A stretch of 64,000 bases of DNA from Pontibacter amylolyticus (GTDB taxonomy: Bacteria; Bacteroidota; Bacteroidia; Cytophagales; Hymenobacteraceae), in the NCBI RefSeq assembly GCF_014638845.1, contig NZ_BMFP01000006.1, positions 124,001-188,000 on the forward strand, read 5' to 3'. Numbering within the stretch: the first letter of the stretch is position 1; every line of letters begins with the position of its first letter. Position numbers and translations under genes: made by a program. The notes below the pieces were generated by a model. That model had not been told where the DNA came from. It was given only the letters and a program-made list of their open reading frames with translations, and made no database searches. Positions 34,792 to 43,805 of the stretch are shown here, piece after piece.

Positions 34792-35843
34792 AAAGCATTA
34801 AAATAAACGGAAAAGAAATCTATAATTTCTGCGAACCATACGTAATTGCTGAAATTGGAGCCAATCACAATGGTGATATAGAACTAGCTAAATTTATGAT
34901 CGATGCAGCGATCAATTGTGGTGCAGATGCTGTTAAATTTCAGTCATGGACCCCTACATCTCTTGTATCGAAGGAGGAATACGATAGGAACCAAAAGTAT
35001 AATGATTCTGCAAAGAAGCATTTTGGGTCTCTTAAAGAAATGATTGAGAAGTATTACCTTACAAGGGAACAGCATTTCGAATTGAACCAATACTGTGCTG
35101 ATAAAGGTGTAGACTTTTGCTCTACTCCCTTTTCTAAAGAAGAAACTGATCTGCTTGAAGAATTAGATGTTCCATTCTATAAGATAGCTTCTATGGACAT
35201 AAATAATCTTCAACTGTTGTCTTATGTGGCCCAGAAGAATAAGCCAGTTGTTGTTTCTACAGGGATGGCCACACTTGCCGAGATAGAGAACGCGCTCAAC
35301 ACACTTTATAAAAATGGGTGTAATGATGTATCCTTACTACACTGTATTTCAATTTATCCGCCACTTTACGAGGACATACACCTAAACAACATCACTATGA
35401 TGCAAAAGACATTTGGTGTTCCGGTTGGATTCTCAGATCACACTATTGGGTATTCTATCCCGCTAGCAAGTGTGGCACTAGGTGCATGTATAATTGAGAA
35501 ACATTTTACAACTGATAAAGATCTTCCTGGTTGGGATCATGAAATTTCAGCTGATCCTGCTGAAATGACTATAATTTGCTATGAATCGAAGAACATAGCT
35601 AAATCTTTAGGTTCATACACAAGAGTAGTATCCAAGGCTGAGCAAGAGAAAAAACTTAAATTCAGAAGAAGTATTGTTACCCTAAAAGAGCTCAAAGCAG
35701 GGCATATTCTTACAATGGATGACCTTACTAGTAAAAGGCCTGGAACAGGTATATCCCCCGACTTAATGGACCAATTGGTTGGGAGAACATTGAAGAAGGA
35801 TGTAGCAGAAGATTCGCTGCTGACTTGGGACAATATTATTTAA
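34788..35843 (+). CDS. N-acetylneuraminate/legionaminate synthase family protein, with SAF domain
   Basis: The 351-residue protein starts at the ATG 34788 inside the previous stop. It has the NeuB fold: AEIGANHNGD at 21-30, YKIASMD near 131-137 with the phosphoenolpyruvate-binding lysine, and the metal ligands H218 (SDHTIGY) and H239 (IEKHF). A C-terminal SAF (antifreeze-like) domain begins near 288. It joins a six-carbon amino sugar with phosphoenolpyruvate to give a nine-carbon nonulosonic acid. Its neighbours LegB and LegC suggest a legionaminic-acid-like product, so LegI is the likely role. Confidence 0.9.
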   Translation: MKSIKINGKEIYNFCEPYVIAEIGANHNGDIELAKFMIDAAINCGADAVKFQSWTPTSLVSKEEYDRNQKYNDSAKKHFGSLKEMIEKYYLTREQHFELNQYCADKGVDFCSTPFSKEETDLLEELDVPFYKIASMDINNLQLLSYVAQKNKPVVVSTGMATLAEIENALNTLYKNGCNDVSLLHCISIYPPLYEDIHLNNITMMQKTFGVPVGFSDHTIGYSIPLASVALGACIIEKHFTTDKDLPGWDHEISADPAEMTIICYESKNIAKSLGSYTRVVSKAEQEKKLKFRRSIVTLKELKAGHILTMDDLTSKRPGTGISPDLMDQLVGRTLKKDVAEDSLLTWDNII

Positions 35844-35852
35844 CATAAGCTG

Positions 35853-36656
35853 ATGGTAAAAGTAGTCGCCTGCATCATAGCAAGAACAGTTTCAACAAGG
35901 TTACCCTTAAAGGTATTAAGAGATGTTGGTAATGGCATGTCAATCCTTGACTTTTTGATCAATAGGCTGAAATCAGTAAAAGAAATTGATGAAATCTTTA
36001 TTTGCACTTCTACAGAGCCAGTTGATGACATCCTTGAGGATGTAGCGTCAAGAAATAGCATAAATATCTATAGAGGATCAGCTGATCAAGTGATAGAGAG
36101 AATGCTTAAAGTAGGAGCTATAACAAATGCAGATTATCTAATCAGGATTACCGGGGACAATCCTTTCACTTCGATTGAACATATTTCTACTCAAGTAGAA
36201 ATGATAGAAAAGGAGGAGTTAGATTATGTGAGGCTTGTTAATGTACCTGTAGGTGCAACAACAGAGGTGATAAAATATCAAGCACTCCTAAGGTGTAATG
36301 AAATGATGGATCCAGATGTAAGTGAATATATGATGCTTTATTTATTTGAGCCACATAATTTCAAGTGCGGAGTTATCATTCCTTACGTAGCAGACTATTC
36401 CCACTATAGTGTAACAGTTGATACACAACAGGACTTTGTGCGAACTCGGAGAGTGGTAGAGGTTCTAAAGGAAAAGGCTCCAGAAGAAATTATGTTGGAA
36501 GACATTCTTGCTCTATACACAAACGCTGAAATTTCAATTCCTTTTGCTGAAATAAAAGCGGTAGACGAGGTAAAGCTGCCTTATAATAAAAAAGTGAGCT
36601 ATACTGAATTCAAAAAAGATATGGATAGACGTATATCTCAGTCAGTTCAACTTTAA
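35853..36656 (+). CDS. SpsF-type cytidylyltransferase
   Basis: The 267-residue protein has the nucleotidyltransferase start VVACIIARTVSTRLPLKVL and the IRITGDNPF segment near 100, typical of SpsF/KdsB-like CTP transferases. TVDTQQDFVRTRRV near 189-202 follows the usual pattern. It would activate the nonulosonic acid from the preceding NeuB enzyme as a CMP-sugar. Classical NeuA/LegF enzymes belong to a different subgroup of about 230 residues, so this is a less studied type. Ten bases separate it from the NeuB gene. Confidence 0.83.
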   Translation: MVKVVACIIARTVSTRLPLKVLRDVGNGMSILDFLINRLKSVKEIDEIFICTSTEPVDDILEDVASRNSINIYRGSADQVIERMLKVGAITNADYLIRITGDNPFTSIEHISTQVEMIEKEELDYVRLVNVPVGATTEVIKYQALLRCNEMMDPDVSEYMMLYLFEPHNFKCGVIIPYVADYSHYSVTVDTQQDFVRTRRVVEVLKEKAPEEIMLEDILALYTNAEISIPFAEIKAVDEVKLPYNKKVSYTEFKKDMDRRISQSVQL

Positions 36657-36667
36657 CCATTTTCCTT

Positions 36668-37648
36668 ATGAGTTATTTATATGTAGAGACTGCATTTCAT
36701 CATGAAGGCGATATAGACTATTTGAAAGAATTAGTGATAGCTGGAAAAGAAGCAGGTGCCGATGGAATAAAGTTTCAAGTTCTAACTAATATTGATGACT
36801 TTCTTAGTACAAAACATTCCGCCTATAACTCGCTTAAAGATTACTGTTTTAGCTTAAGCCATTGGAGAGAGGTCTTTACACTAGCTACGCAGAATGGCCT
36901 TGACATCATATTGATGCCCCTGAATGAGGAGGCCTTGGCTCTGATAGAGGAGTTCCCAGTGAAATATATTGATATTCACTCAGTTTCATTTAGTGATGAT
37001 ATTTTATTGGAAGCAATAAAAGAAACAGGAACTCCAATAATATTAGGAGTAGGAGGCAGAAGCATAGATGAAATAATAGAAAAATCTCTTTTTTTTGGAG
37101 AGCAGCTAAAAATTTTGATGGTGGGATTTCAGTCTTTTCCAAGTAGGCTCGAAGACATAAAATTAGGTAAAATTACTAAGCTTAAAGAGCTGTTTCCTTC
37201 CCTTGAAATAGGATACGCTGATCATTCGGCTTTTGATGATCCATTTGCAATATCGAGTAATGAATATGCCAGGTTGCTAGGTGCCACTATCTTTGAAAAA
37301 CATATAGCTATAGAAGAGGGAGTTGAACGTGTTGACTTTCAGTCTGCTGTATCTGTTGAGAAAATTAAGGAAATCGTAAGATGTCTGAAGTATATCAATC
37401 AAAATATACTTGTAGACACCTCCACATCTTTTACTTTCACACAATCTGAATTAAGCTACAGAAACAGACAAAAACAAATAGTAGCAAAAGAGGAGGTAAA
37501 AGTTGGAACCCTTCTTACGGAGGAAATGCTGACCACTAAAATGATAGACAAGCAGTTAGGGTTCACAAATATATATGAAGTAGTAGGTAAAACTGCAGTT
37601 GTTAATATTGATAAGGATGACATCATCAGCAAAAATTCTTTAAAGTAA
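36668..37648 (+). CDS. Divergent NeuB-family protein with SAF domain (second copy)
   Basis: The 326-residue protein is clearly built like NeuB: IKFQ near 34-37, metal ligands H186 (YADHSAF) and H212 (FEKHI), and a SAF domain from about 255. Key segments differ. The opening is ETAFHHEGD instead of AGxNHNGD, the YKIAS loop is replaced by KYIDIHSVSF so that its lysine is lost, and HCTSxYP is replaced by GFQSFPS. It probably handles a different sugar or has lost synthase activity. It lies between a cytidylyltransferase and a PtmE-like nucleotidyltransferase gene, 11 and 2 bases away, in what looks like one transcript. Confidence 0.85.
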   Translation: MSYLYVETAFHHEGDIDYLKELVIAGKEAGADGIKFQVLTNIDDFLSTKHSAYNSLKDYCFSLSHWREVFTLATQNGLDIILMPLNEEALALIEEFPVKYIDIHSVSFSDDILLEAIKETGTPIILGVGGRSIDEIIEKSLFFGEQLKILMVGFQSFPSRLEDIKLGKITKLKELFPSLEIGYADHSAFDDPFAISSNEYARLLGATIFEKHIAIEEGVERVDFQSAVSVEKIKEIVRCLKYINQNILVDTSTSFTFTQSELSYRNRQKQIVAKEEVKVGTLLTEEMLTTKMIDKQLGFTNIYEVVGKTAVVNIDKDDIISKNSLK

Positions 37649-37650
37649 AT

Positions 37651-38694
37651 ATGGAGAAGTTAACTTATACCAATGATGTTACGCTTGAGGAAGCAATTAG
37701 GCTGCTCGATAAAAATGGTAATGGGTTTCTCCCTGTAGTAGACACTGATAACATCTTGATCGGAATCATTACTGATGGGGACTTGAGGAGAGCAATTCTT
37801 AATAAGAGCTTTGAAGTGGAAAGCTTAATAAATAGAAATCCAGTTGTTGCTTCATGTTTGACTCCTCATAAACAAGTGAAGCAGCAACTAAGGAAGTTGC
37901 ATAGAAGGCATATGCCTTTAGTTGATGAAAATAAAAGACTTATTGAAGTAGTTATTCTTGATGATTTTGAGGTAGAACCTAAGCCGAATTGGGTTGTTAT
38001 TATGGCAGGTGGCTTGGGGAGTCGTTTAGGTAATTTGACGAAAGACACTCCTAAGCCAATGTTAGAAGTTGGAGGTAAGCCCATACTTCAAGGAATAGTA
38101 GAGCACTTCAGATCACAGGGATTCCACAAATTTATATTCTGTGTCAATTATAAATCGCATGTAATTGAGAACTACTTTGGCGATGGTAAGAAATTCGGTA
38201 TAGAAGTTATCTATACCAAAGAAGAGAAAAAGCTAGGTACAGCTGGTGCATTAGGCTTGATTGATTTTGATTTGAAGTTTCCCTTTTTTGTTGTTAATGG
38301 TGATGTGCTGGCAACTATAGATTATGACGATTTTTTAAATTATCATATAGTAAGCAAAGCTGATGCAACAATGTGTGTAAAGAGATACCAACATGAAGTT
38401 CCCTATGCATGTGTTGAATTTAATGATGAAAATTCTCTTTTAAGCTTGAAAGAAAAGCCTAAGTACAGCTATCATATTAATACAGGAATGTATGTATTAA
38501 ATCCTGAAATAGTTGAGTGGATTCCCAAAAAATGTTATTATGACATGCCTACTCTATTTGAAGATTTAGTACTTCATGGTATGAAGAAGTTAAAAGTTTT
38601 CAATACTGATGAGTATTGGCTTGATATAGGAAAGCCAGAGGACTATGAAAAGGGAAAAAGCGATTTAGAATTACATGTAAAAGCTAATGGCTAA
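37651..38694 (+). CDS. Nucleotidyltransferase with N-terminal CBS pair (PtmE-like)
   Basis: The 347-residue protein has two CBS motifs in its first 115 residues and a sugar-phosphate nucleotidyltransferase domain after that, with MAGGLGSRLG at about 119-128 and DTPKPMLEVGGKPIL just after. In Campylobacter a protein of this build, PtmE, makes GDP-glucosamine-type precursors for legionaminic acid. The CBS pair may sense nucleotides. It starts 2 bases after the second NeuB gene and overlaps the next gene by 8 bases. The role is inferred from the family and from LegB and LegC in the same row. Confidence 0.87.
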   Translation: MEKLTYTNDVTLEEAIRLLDKNGNGFLPVVDTDNILIGIITDGDLRRAILNKSFEVESLINRNPVVASCLTPHKQVKQQLRKLHRRHMPLVDENKRLIEVVILDDFEVEPKPNWVVIMAGGLGSRLGNLTKDTPKPMLEVGGKPILQGIVEHFRSQGFHKFIFCVNYKSHVIENYFGDGKKFGIEVIYTKEEKKLGTAGALGLIDFDLKFPFFVVNGDVLATIDYDDFLNYHIVSKADATMCVKRYQHEVPYACVEFNDENSLLSLKEKPKYSYHINTGMYVLNPEIVEWIPKKCYYDMPTLFEDLVLHGMKKLKVFNTDEYWLDIGKPEDYEKGKSDLELHVKANG

Positions 38695-39922
38695 AAAACA
38701 GGTCGTTCTACTAAACTTTAACTATAGTAGAAAGCAATGGGTTAACCTGCTAAAACCTATTTTTACTGAAGAGTTTGAAATACATTGGATAAGCAAAGTG
38801 TCTCCTAAAGAAGAGAACTCTCCACTTATTAAAGGGCACACTTTCCACTATTGGGATAGTTACTCGAATGGTTTTGAGGTGATTGATTCTATTTCTCCTC
38901 AAGCAGTTATATTTATGGACATCTCCAGCGGATTATCTATATCATTGAATTATGCAGCTAAAAAGCGAGGTATTAAAACACTTTATTTGCAGCATGGTAT
39001 TTTCAATGAATACGCGGATTACATGCTTTTAGAAAATCTCCAAAAGCAGAACAAGAATTTATTAGACAAAGATTCGGCCAAGAGTAAATTTAGTACTTTC
39101 CATTTTTTAAAGAAAACTTTAGGGTTTGAGGGACTACTTTATAACCTTCAAACTATTATATATCTCTTGATAGCTAGGAAAAGAAGTTACAGAAAAGCAG
39201 CTAAACTAATTAAAGATAAAAATCGGATACCGAGTTATTATCTATGCTATTCATTGAAGAACGCTCAAATACATGTACAATTAGATGGAGAAGGAGTTAA
39301 AGATAAAGTTAAAATAGTTGGTAATCCTGAACTAGAGCAATTTTTTGAAAAGAGTCATAATACTCTAAACCTGCAAAATAAATTTCAGAACTTCTGCCTA
39401 CTTATAGATCAACCATTATCCGGAGGAGATTTGGGAGAATCATTCATTACAAGAGAGAAGCACATCCAGTTATACATAGCACTTGCTGAGAAAGCAAAAA
39501 GTGCTGGTATGAAGCTAGTAGTGAAACTACACCCCGGGAACTTTAAAGAGGACTGGCATCCTGTTCATGATAATATTATTTGGATAAGAGAGGAATATTC
39601 TATCATAGAACTGATAAAAGAGGCAAAAATTTGCTTTGGTGTCTACTCTGCAGCCACGATACTTTGCTTTTTAAGTAAACCAACAGTTTTGATAAAGTTC
39701 TTTGACTTGAAGAGGTTTTCTTATATCGAAGAGAATAATTTGGCTCAAGTAGTTACTTTTGAGGAATTGCTAAATGATGAACTGTTATTACCAAAGTTAA
39801 ATAGTCAAAATGCATTTGAAGTCTCTTCCAAAGTGCTGCAAGATTATGGTTGGTATGGAAACCCAATATATAATCAAACATTAAGGAAGAGCTTGATAAG
39901 TGATATAACTGACAAATTGTAG
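38687..39922 (+). CDS. GT-B-like transferase, candidate nonulosonic acid transferase
   Basis: The 411-residue protein has no signal peptide. YLQHGIFNEYAD near 103-114 and VVKLHPGNFKEDWHP, with H282 and P283, resemble the HP-motif family of bacterial sialyl- and polysialyltransferases and related capsule enzymes. A late VYSAATILCFLSKPTVLIKF segment matches the nucleotide-binding end of such GT-B folds. The gene overlaps the PtmE-like gene by 8 bases and so closes the legionaminic-like module, where the transferase for that sugar would be expected. No closer family can be named by eye. Confidence 0.7.
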   Translation: MAKKQVVLLNFNYSRKQWVNLLKPIFTEEFEIHWISKVSPKEENSPLIKGHTFHYWDSYSNGFEVIDSISPQAVIFMDISSGLSISLNYAAKKRGIKTLYLQHGIFNEYADYMLLENLQKQNKNLLDKDSAKSKFSTFHFLKKTLGFEGLLYNLQTIIYLLIARKRSYRKAAKLIKDKNRIPSYYLCYSLKNAQIHVQLDGEGVKDKVKIVGNPELEQFFEKSHNTLNLQNKFQNFCLLIDQPLSGGDLGESFITREKHIQLYIALAEKAKSAGMKLVVKLHPGNFKEDWHPVHDNIIWIREEYSIIELIKEAKICFGVYSAATILCFLSKPTVLIKFFDLKRFSYIEENNLAQVVTFEELLNDELLLPKLNSQNAFEVSSKVLQDYGWYGNPIYNQTLRKSLISDITDKL

Positions 39923-39950
39923 CAATAAAATATAGAGTTAATTTTAGCAT

Positions 39951-40967
39951 ATGAATTTCAAAGATAAAGCGATTCTTATTACCGGAGGTACGGGATCATT
40001 AGGTAAAGCTTTAACCAAGCATATCTTAGAAACCCACTCAAATGTTAAGCGTTTGATTATCTTTTCAAGAGATGAGCAGAAGCAATTCATGATGGCCCAG
40101 GAGTTTCCACAAGATAAGTATCCTCAGATACGCTTCTTTATTGGTGATGTAAGGGATTATGATCGGGTGAAGAGGGCATTGAAAGGCGTTAACTACGTAA
40201 TTCATGCCGCTGCTATGAAGCATGTGCCAATAGCAGAGTATAACCCGATGGAGTGCGTGAAGACAAACATCCTTGGTGCAGAAAATATCATTAATGCGTG
40301 CCTAGAAACTGAAGTTGAGCGTGTAGTGGCATTATCTACTGACAAGGCAGCTGCCCCAATCAACCTATATGGTGCTACCAAATTAGCTTCAGATAAATTA
40401 TTTGTAGCTGCCAATAACATAAAAGGCTGGAATCCAATTCGATTCTCGGTGGTCCGTTACGGTAATGTGATGGGTTCGAATGGTTCTGTTATACCATTCT
40501 TTTTAAATAAGAAGAAAGATGGTGTACTCCCTATCACTGACACAACGATGACAAGGTTTAACATCAGTTTACAAGGTGGTGTAGACATGGTAATGCATGC
40601 TCTAGAAACTGCCTGGGGCGGTGAAATTTTTGTACCAAAGATTCCATCTTATAAAATCACTGATGTAGCAGAGGCTATTGGTCCTGAGTGCGAGAAAAAA
40701 GTGGTAGGTATCAGGCCAGGGGAGAAGATACACGAAGAAATGATTACTTCTTCCGACTCTTACTATACCTATGACCTTGGAAGATATTATGCCATAGTTC
40801 CGGCTATACCAAGATGGAATGTTGAGGACTTTATAAAGCAATTTGACGCTAAAAAAGTGCCCGCGGGCTTTCAGTACAACTCCGGTGAGAACACGGAGTG
40901 GGTGTCTATTGGGGAGCTGAGAGAGTTGATTAAGGAACACGTAGACGAGACTTTTTCCGTATGCTAA
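39951..40967 (+). CDS. pseB: UDP-N-acetylglucosamine 4,6-dehydratase (inverting), PseB
   Basis: The 338-residue SDR starts MNFKDKAILITGGTGSLGKA and carries the PseB-type triad: D131 and K132 in STDKAAAP and Y140 in LYGATK. PseB removes water from UDP-GlcNAc and inverts C5, starting pseudaminic acid synthesis. The gene overlaps pseC by 7 bases. Its first 900 bases are moderately AT-rich, but the last 110 or so (from about 40855) switch to GC-rich, like the next gene, as though a join lay inside the gene. Confidence 0.95.
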   Translation: MNFKDKAILITGGTGSLGKALTKHILETHSNVKRLIIFSRDEQKQFMMAQEFPQDKYPQIRFFIGDVRDYDRVKRALKGVNYVIHAAAMKHVPIAEYNPMECVKTNILGAENIINACLETEVERVVALSTDKAAAPINLYGATKLASDKLFVAANNIKGWNPIRFSVVRYGNVMGSNGSVIPFFLNKKKDGVLPITDTTMTRFNISLQGGVDMVMHALETAWGGEIFVPKIPSYKITDVAEAIGPECEKKVVGIRPGEKIHEEMITSSDSYYTYDLGRYYAIVPAIPRWNVEDFIKQFDAKKVPAGFQYNSGENTEWVSIGELRELIKEHVDETFSVC

Positions 40968-42142
40968 CTAATCCCATTCCCTACGGCCGCCAGCACATCA
41001 CCGAGGACGACATCCAGGCGGTGGTGGAGACGCTGCAGTCTGATTTCCTGACGCAGGGCCCGAAGGTGGCGCAGTTCGAGGGGGCCTTCGCCAAGTATGT
41101 GGGGGCAAAGTATGCCGTGGCGGTGAGCAACGGCACGGCCGCGCTGCACCTGTGCACCTTGGCGCTGGGTGTGAACGAGCAATCAAGGGTGATCACCTCG
41201 CCCATCACCTTCGTGGCCTCGGCCAACTGCGTGCGCTACTGCGGCGGCACCGTCGAGTTCGCCGACATCGACCCTGCCACAGCCCTGCTGGACGTGGAGA
41301 AGGTGCGGCAGCTAGTGGAGAGCAAGCCCCGCGGTTACTACGCCGGCATCATCCCGGTGGACTTTGCCGGCAACCCGGTGAACCTAGAGACGTTCCGCCA
41401 GCTGGCCGACGAGCACGGCCTGTGGCTCATCGAGGACGCGGCCCACTCCCCGGGCGGCTACTTCCTCGACAGCCAGGGCGAGAAGCAGCATTGCGGCAAC
41501 GGCCGCTATGCGGATTTGGCCATCTTCTCCTTCCACCCCGTCAAGCACATCGCCACAGGCGAGGGCGGCATGGTGACCACCAACGACGAGGAGCTGTACC
41601 AGAAGCTGCTCCTGTACCGCACCCACGGCATTACCCGCGATGCGGAGCTGCTGGAGGAGCACCACGGCGGTTGGTACATGGAGATGCAGGAGCTGGGCTA
41701 CAACTACCGCATCCCCGACATGCTCAGCGCCCTGGGCCTCTCGCAGCTGCAGCGCGCTGACGCAGGCCTGGCCCGCCGCAGGGGCATCGCCAAGGTATAC
41801 TACCACGCCTTCGCCGGCGTGGCCGGCATAGAGGCGCTGTCCACGAACCCGGCCGCGCTGCACGGCGAGGAGACCGGCCACGCCTACCACCTCTACGTGA
41901 TCAGGGTGGCGGACCGCAAGGGCCTGTACGACTTCCTCAGGAAGCACAACATCTTCGCGCAGGTGCACTACATCCCGGCCCACACCATGCCCTACTACCG
42001 GGGCCTGGGCTACAGCGAGGGCGATTTCCCGGCGGCCGAGCACTACTACAGCGAGTGCCTGAGCCTGCCGATGTACTCCTCGCTCTCGCAGCAGGAGCAG
42101 GAGTTTGTGATTGAGAGGGTGAAGGAGTTCGTGCAGCGGTGA
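40961..42142 (+). CDS. pseC: UDP-4-keto-6-deoxy-N-acetylaltrosamine 4-aminotransferase, PseC
   Basis: The 393-residue protein is a DegT-type aminotransferase with PLP lysine K195 in FSFHPVKHIATGEGG, a motif typical of PseC. Substrate loop features such as YGRQHITEDDIQAV at 8-21 also fit. It adds the C4 amino group in the pseudaminic acid path. It overlaps pseB and the next gene (GTGA). The gene is strongly GC-rich (42 of 60 bases at 41221), unlike the genes left of pseB. Confidence 0.95.
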   Translation: MLTNPIPYGRQHITEDDIQAVVETLQSDFLTQGPKVAQFEGAFAKYVGAKYAVAVSNGTAALHLCTLALGVNEQSRVITSPITFVASANCVRYCGGTVEFADIDPATALLDVEKVRQLVESKPRGYYAGIIPVDFAGNPVNLETFRQLADEHGLWLIEDAAHSPGGYFLDSQGEKQHCGNGRYADLAIFSFHPVKHIATGEGGMVTTNDEELYQKLLLYRTHGITRDAELLEEHHGGWYMEMQELGYNYRIPDMLSALGLSQLQRADAGLARRRGIAKVYYHAFAGVAGIEALSTNPAALHGEETGHAYHLYVIRVADRKGLYDFLRKHNIFAQVHYIPAHTMPYYRGLGYSEGDFPAAEHYYSECLSLPMYSSLSQQEQEFVIERVKEFVQR

Positions 42143-43020
42143 GTGTGGTAGGTAACCTACGGAAACTGATTTTAGGCACCGCCCAGTTCGGACTGGACTA
42201 CGGCATCAGTAATGTGCATGGGCGGCTGGCACAGGGCGAGGTAGTGGCTTTACTTGGTAAAGCTGCGGAGGCAGGCATCACTACTCTGGATACAGCAGCA
42301 GCCTATGGCGAAAGCGAGGCAAGCATCGGCATGGCCTTGCATGGCTCCGGCTCTTTCAGGATCATCACGAAGTATCCTCCCAACGCACCGGGTAAACCCA
42401 CAGAACATGCTTTGGGGGAGTCGCTGCAGCGGCTGGGGCCGGGAAAAATTTACGGTTACCTCCTGCACAGCTACAGCACCTATCAGAACAAGCCGGCCGT
42501 GTTGGCTGAGCTTCAGGACCTAAAGGCGCAGGGCAAGGTGGAGAAGATCGGGGTCTCGCTCTATCATCCTGAAGAGGCTGTAGCGCTCTTACACGCCGAT
42601 GCCCCCATAGACATCGTGCAGTTTCCCTACAGCGTCTTTGACCGCCGGTTCGAGCGTGTCCTTCCGGACTTACGCAGCAGGGGCATAGAAACGCACGCGC
42701 GCTCTATTTACCTGCAGGGCCTGTACTTTATGGGGCCGGATGCTATTCCTGTGCACCTGCAAAAGGCAGCTCCGAATGTAAAAGTGCTACAGCAAGTGGC
42801 GGCCAAGTATGACCTGCCGCTGGGCGCTATGCTGATGGGCTTTGTGCTGCAGAACGCAACCATCACAAACGTGGTTGTCGGTGTGGAGAGCCTGCAGACA
42901 CTGGAGGAGAACATCGCCTTCACCACCACGCAACTATCAGAAGAGCTTATACTCTCGCTTCAGGATTTTGAGGAGCGGGACGAGAATATTATTTTACCTT
43001 ACAACTGGGCAAAAGCATGA
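42139..43020 (+). CDS. Aldo/keto reductase inside the pseudaminic acid operon
   Basis: The 293-residue protein begins at a GTG that overlaps the pseC stop. LILGTAQFGLDYGISN and DTAAAYGESEASIG (D51 and Y56 of the catalytic set) are family hallmarks; the fold is an (alpha/beta)8 barrel using NADPH. It is not one of the six classical pseudaminic acid enzymes. It shares 4-base overlaps with pseC and the following SDR gene, so it must be made together with them. It may reduce a side product or modify the sugar, for example at the side chain; no such step is shown. Confidence 0.87.
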   Translation: MSVVGNLRKLILGTAQFGLDYGISNVHGRLAQGEVVALLGKAAEAGITTLDTAAAYGESEASIGMALHGSGSFRIITKYPPNAPGKPTEHALGESLQRLGPGKIYGYLLHSYSTYQNKPAVLAELQDLKAQGKVEKIGVSLYHPEEAVALLHADAPIDIVQFPYSVFDRRFERVLPDLRSRGIETHARSIYLQGLYFMGPDAIPVHLQKAAPNVKVLQQVAAKYDLPLGAMLMGFVLQNATITNVVVGVESLQTLEENIAFTTTQLSEELILSLQDFEERDENIILPYNWAKA

Positions 43021-43805
43021 GCGCAAACGTGAAAACCTTATTTAACCTTGCTGGAAAAGTTGCTCTGGTAACCGGCGGCTACGGCCATCTGGGCACAGCC
43101 GTTTCGGAGGGGCTGGCAGAGGCCGGGGCAAGCGTCTATGTGCTGGGCCGGAGCAAGGAGAAATTCGCAGAGGCTTTTCAGCAAGAGGGGCATACTTCCA
43201 TCCGGTTCCAAGAGTGCAATATTTCACTTACCCAAAGCATAAAGGATGCCTTCGCAGCCGTTGCGTTAAAAGAAGGCCGACTGGATGTGCTGGTAAACAA
43301 TGCCTTCTACTCCAAGGGGCAAAACCCGGAAGCCTTAACCGATGAGGAATGGGCTTTTGGCATCGACGGCAACCTGAACAGCGTGTACCGCTGCATCCGG
43401 GAAATTGTGCCACACTTCAAGGCCAAAGGTGGCAGCATCATCAACGTGTCCTCTATGTACGGCATGGTCTCTCCAGACTTCAGCATCTACGACGAAAGCC
43501 CCGCTTTCCTGAACCCGCCGCACTACGGTGCTGCCAAGGCTGGCGTGCTGCAGCTCACGCGCTACTTCGCCTGTTATTTGGGCAAGTACAATATCACCGT
43601 CAACGCCGTCACCCCGGGTCCGTTCCCGAGTGAACAGGTGCAGCAGAACGAGGCCTTTGTGGAGCAACTGAAGAAGAAAAATCCATTGAACCGCATCGGC
43701 AGACCCGATGACCTGAAAGGGGCTTTCGTGTACCTGGCCTCAGATGCCTCGGCTTTTATGACAGGCCAGAACATGGTGCTGGATGGAGGGTGGATGGCAT
43801 GGTAA
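43017..43805 (+). CDS. Short-chain dehydrogenase, PtmA-like
   Basis: The 262-residue classical SDR has VTGGYGHLG near 18-26, NNAFYSKG near 94-101, a serine pair at 145-146 in NVSSMYGM, and Y170 with K174 (PHYGAAK). The stretch MVSPDFSIYDESPAFLNPPHYGAAK and the later YLGKYNITVNAVTPG resemble PtmA of Campylobacter flagellin glycosylation, which oxidises or reduces a sugar precursor. The overlaps (ATGA before, 7 bases after) place it firmly in the operon. Its step is unknown; with the aldo/keto reductase it could make a modified nonulosonic acid. Confidence 0.85.
   Translation: MSANVKTLFNLAGKVALVTGGYGHLGTAVSEGLAEAGASVYVLGRSKEKFAEAFQQEGHTSIRFQECNISLTQSIKDAFAAVALKEGRLDVLVNNAFYSKGQNPEALTDEEWAFGIDGNLNSVYRCIREIVPHFKAKGGSIINVSSMYGMVSPDFSIYDESPAFLNPPHYGAAKAGVLQLTRYFACYLGKYNITVNAVTPGPFPSEQVQQNEAFVEQLKKKNPLNRIGRPDDLKGAFVYLASDASAFMTGQNMVLDGGWMAW

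Noticed and set aside
41384-42043. Minus-strand and alternative plus-strand frames within pseC
   Set aside because: They have low-complexity, Arg/His/Val-rich translations and overlap fully with the aminotransferase.
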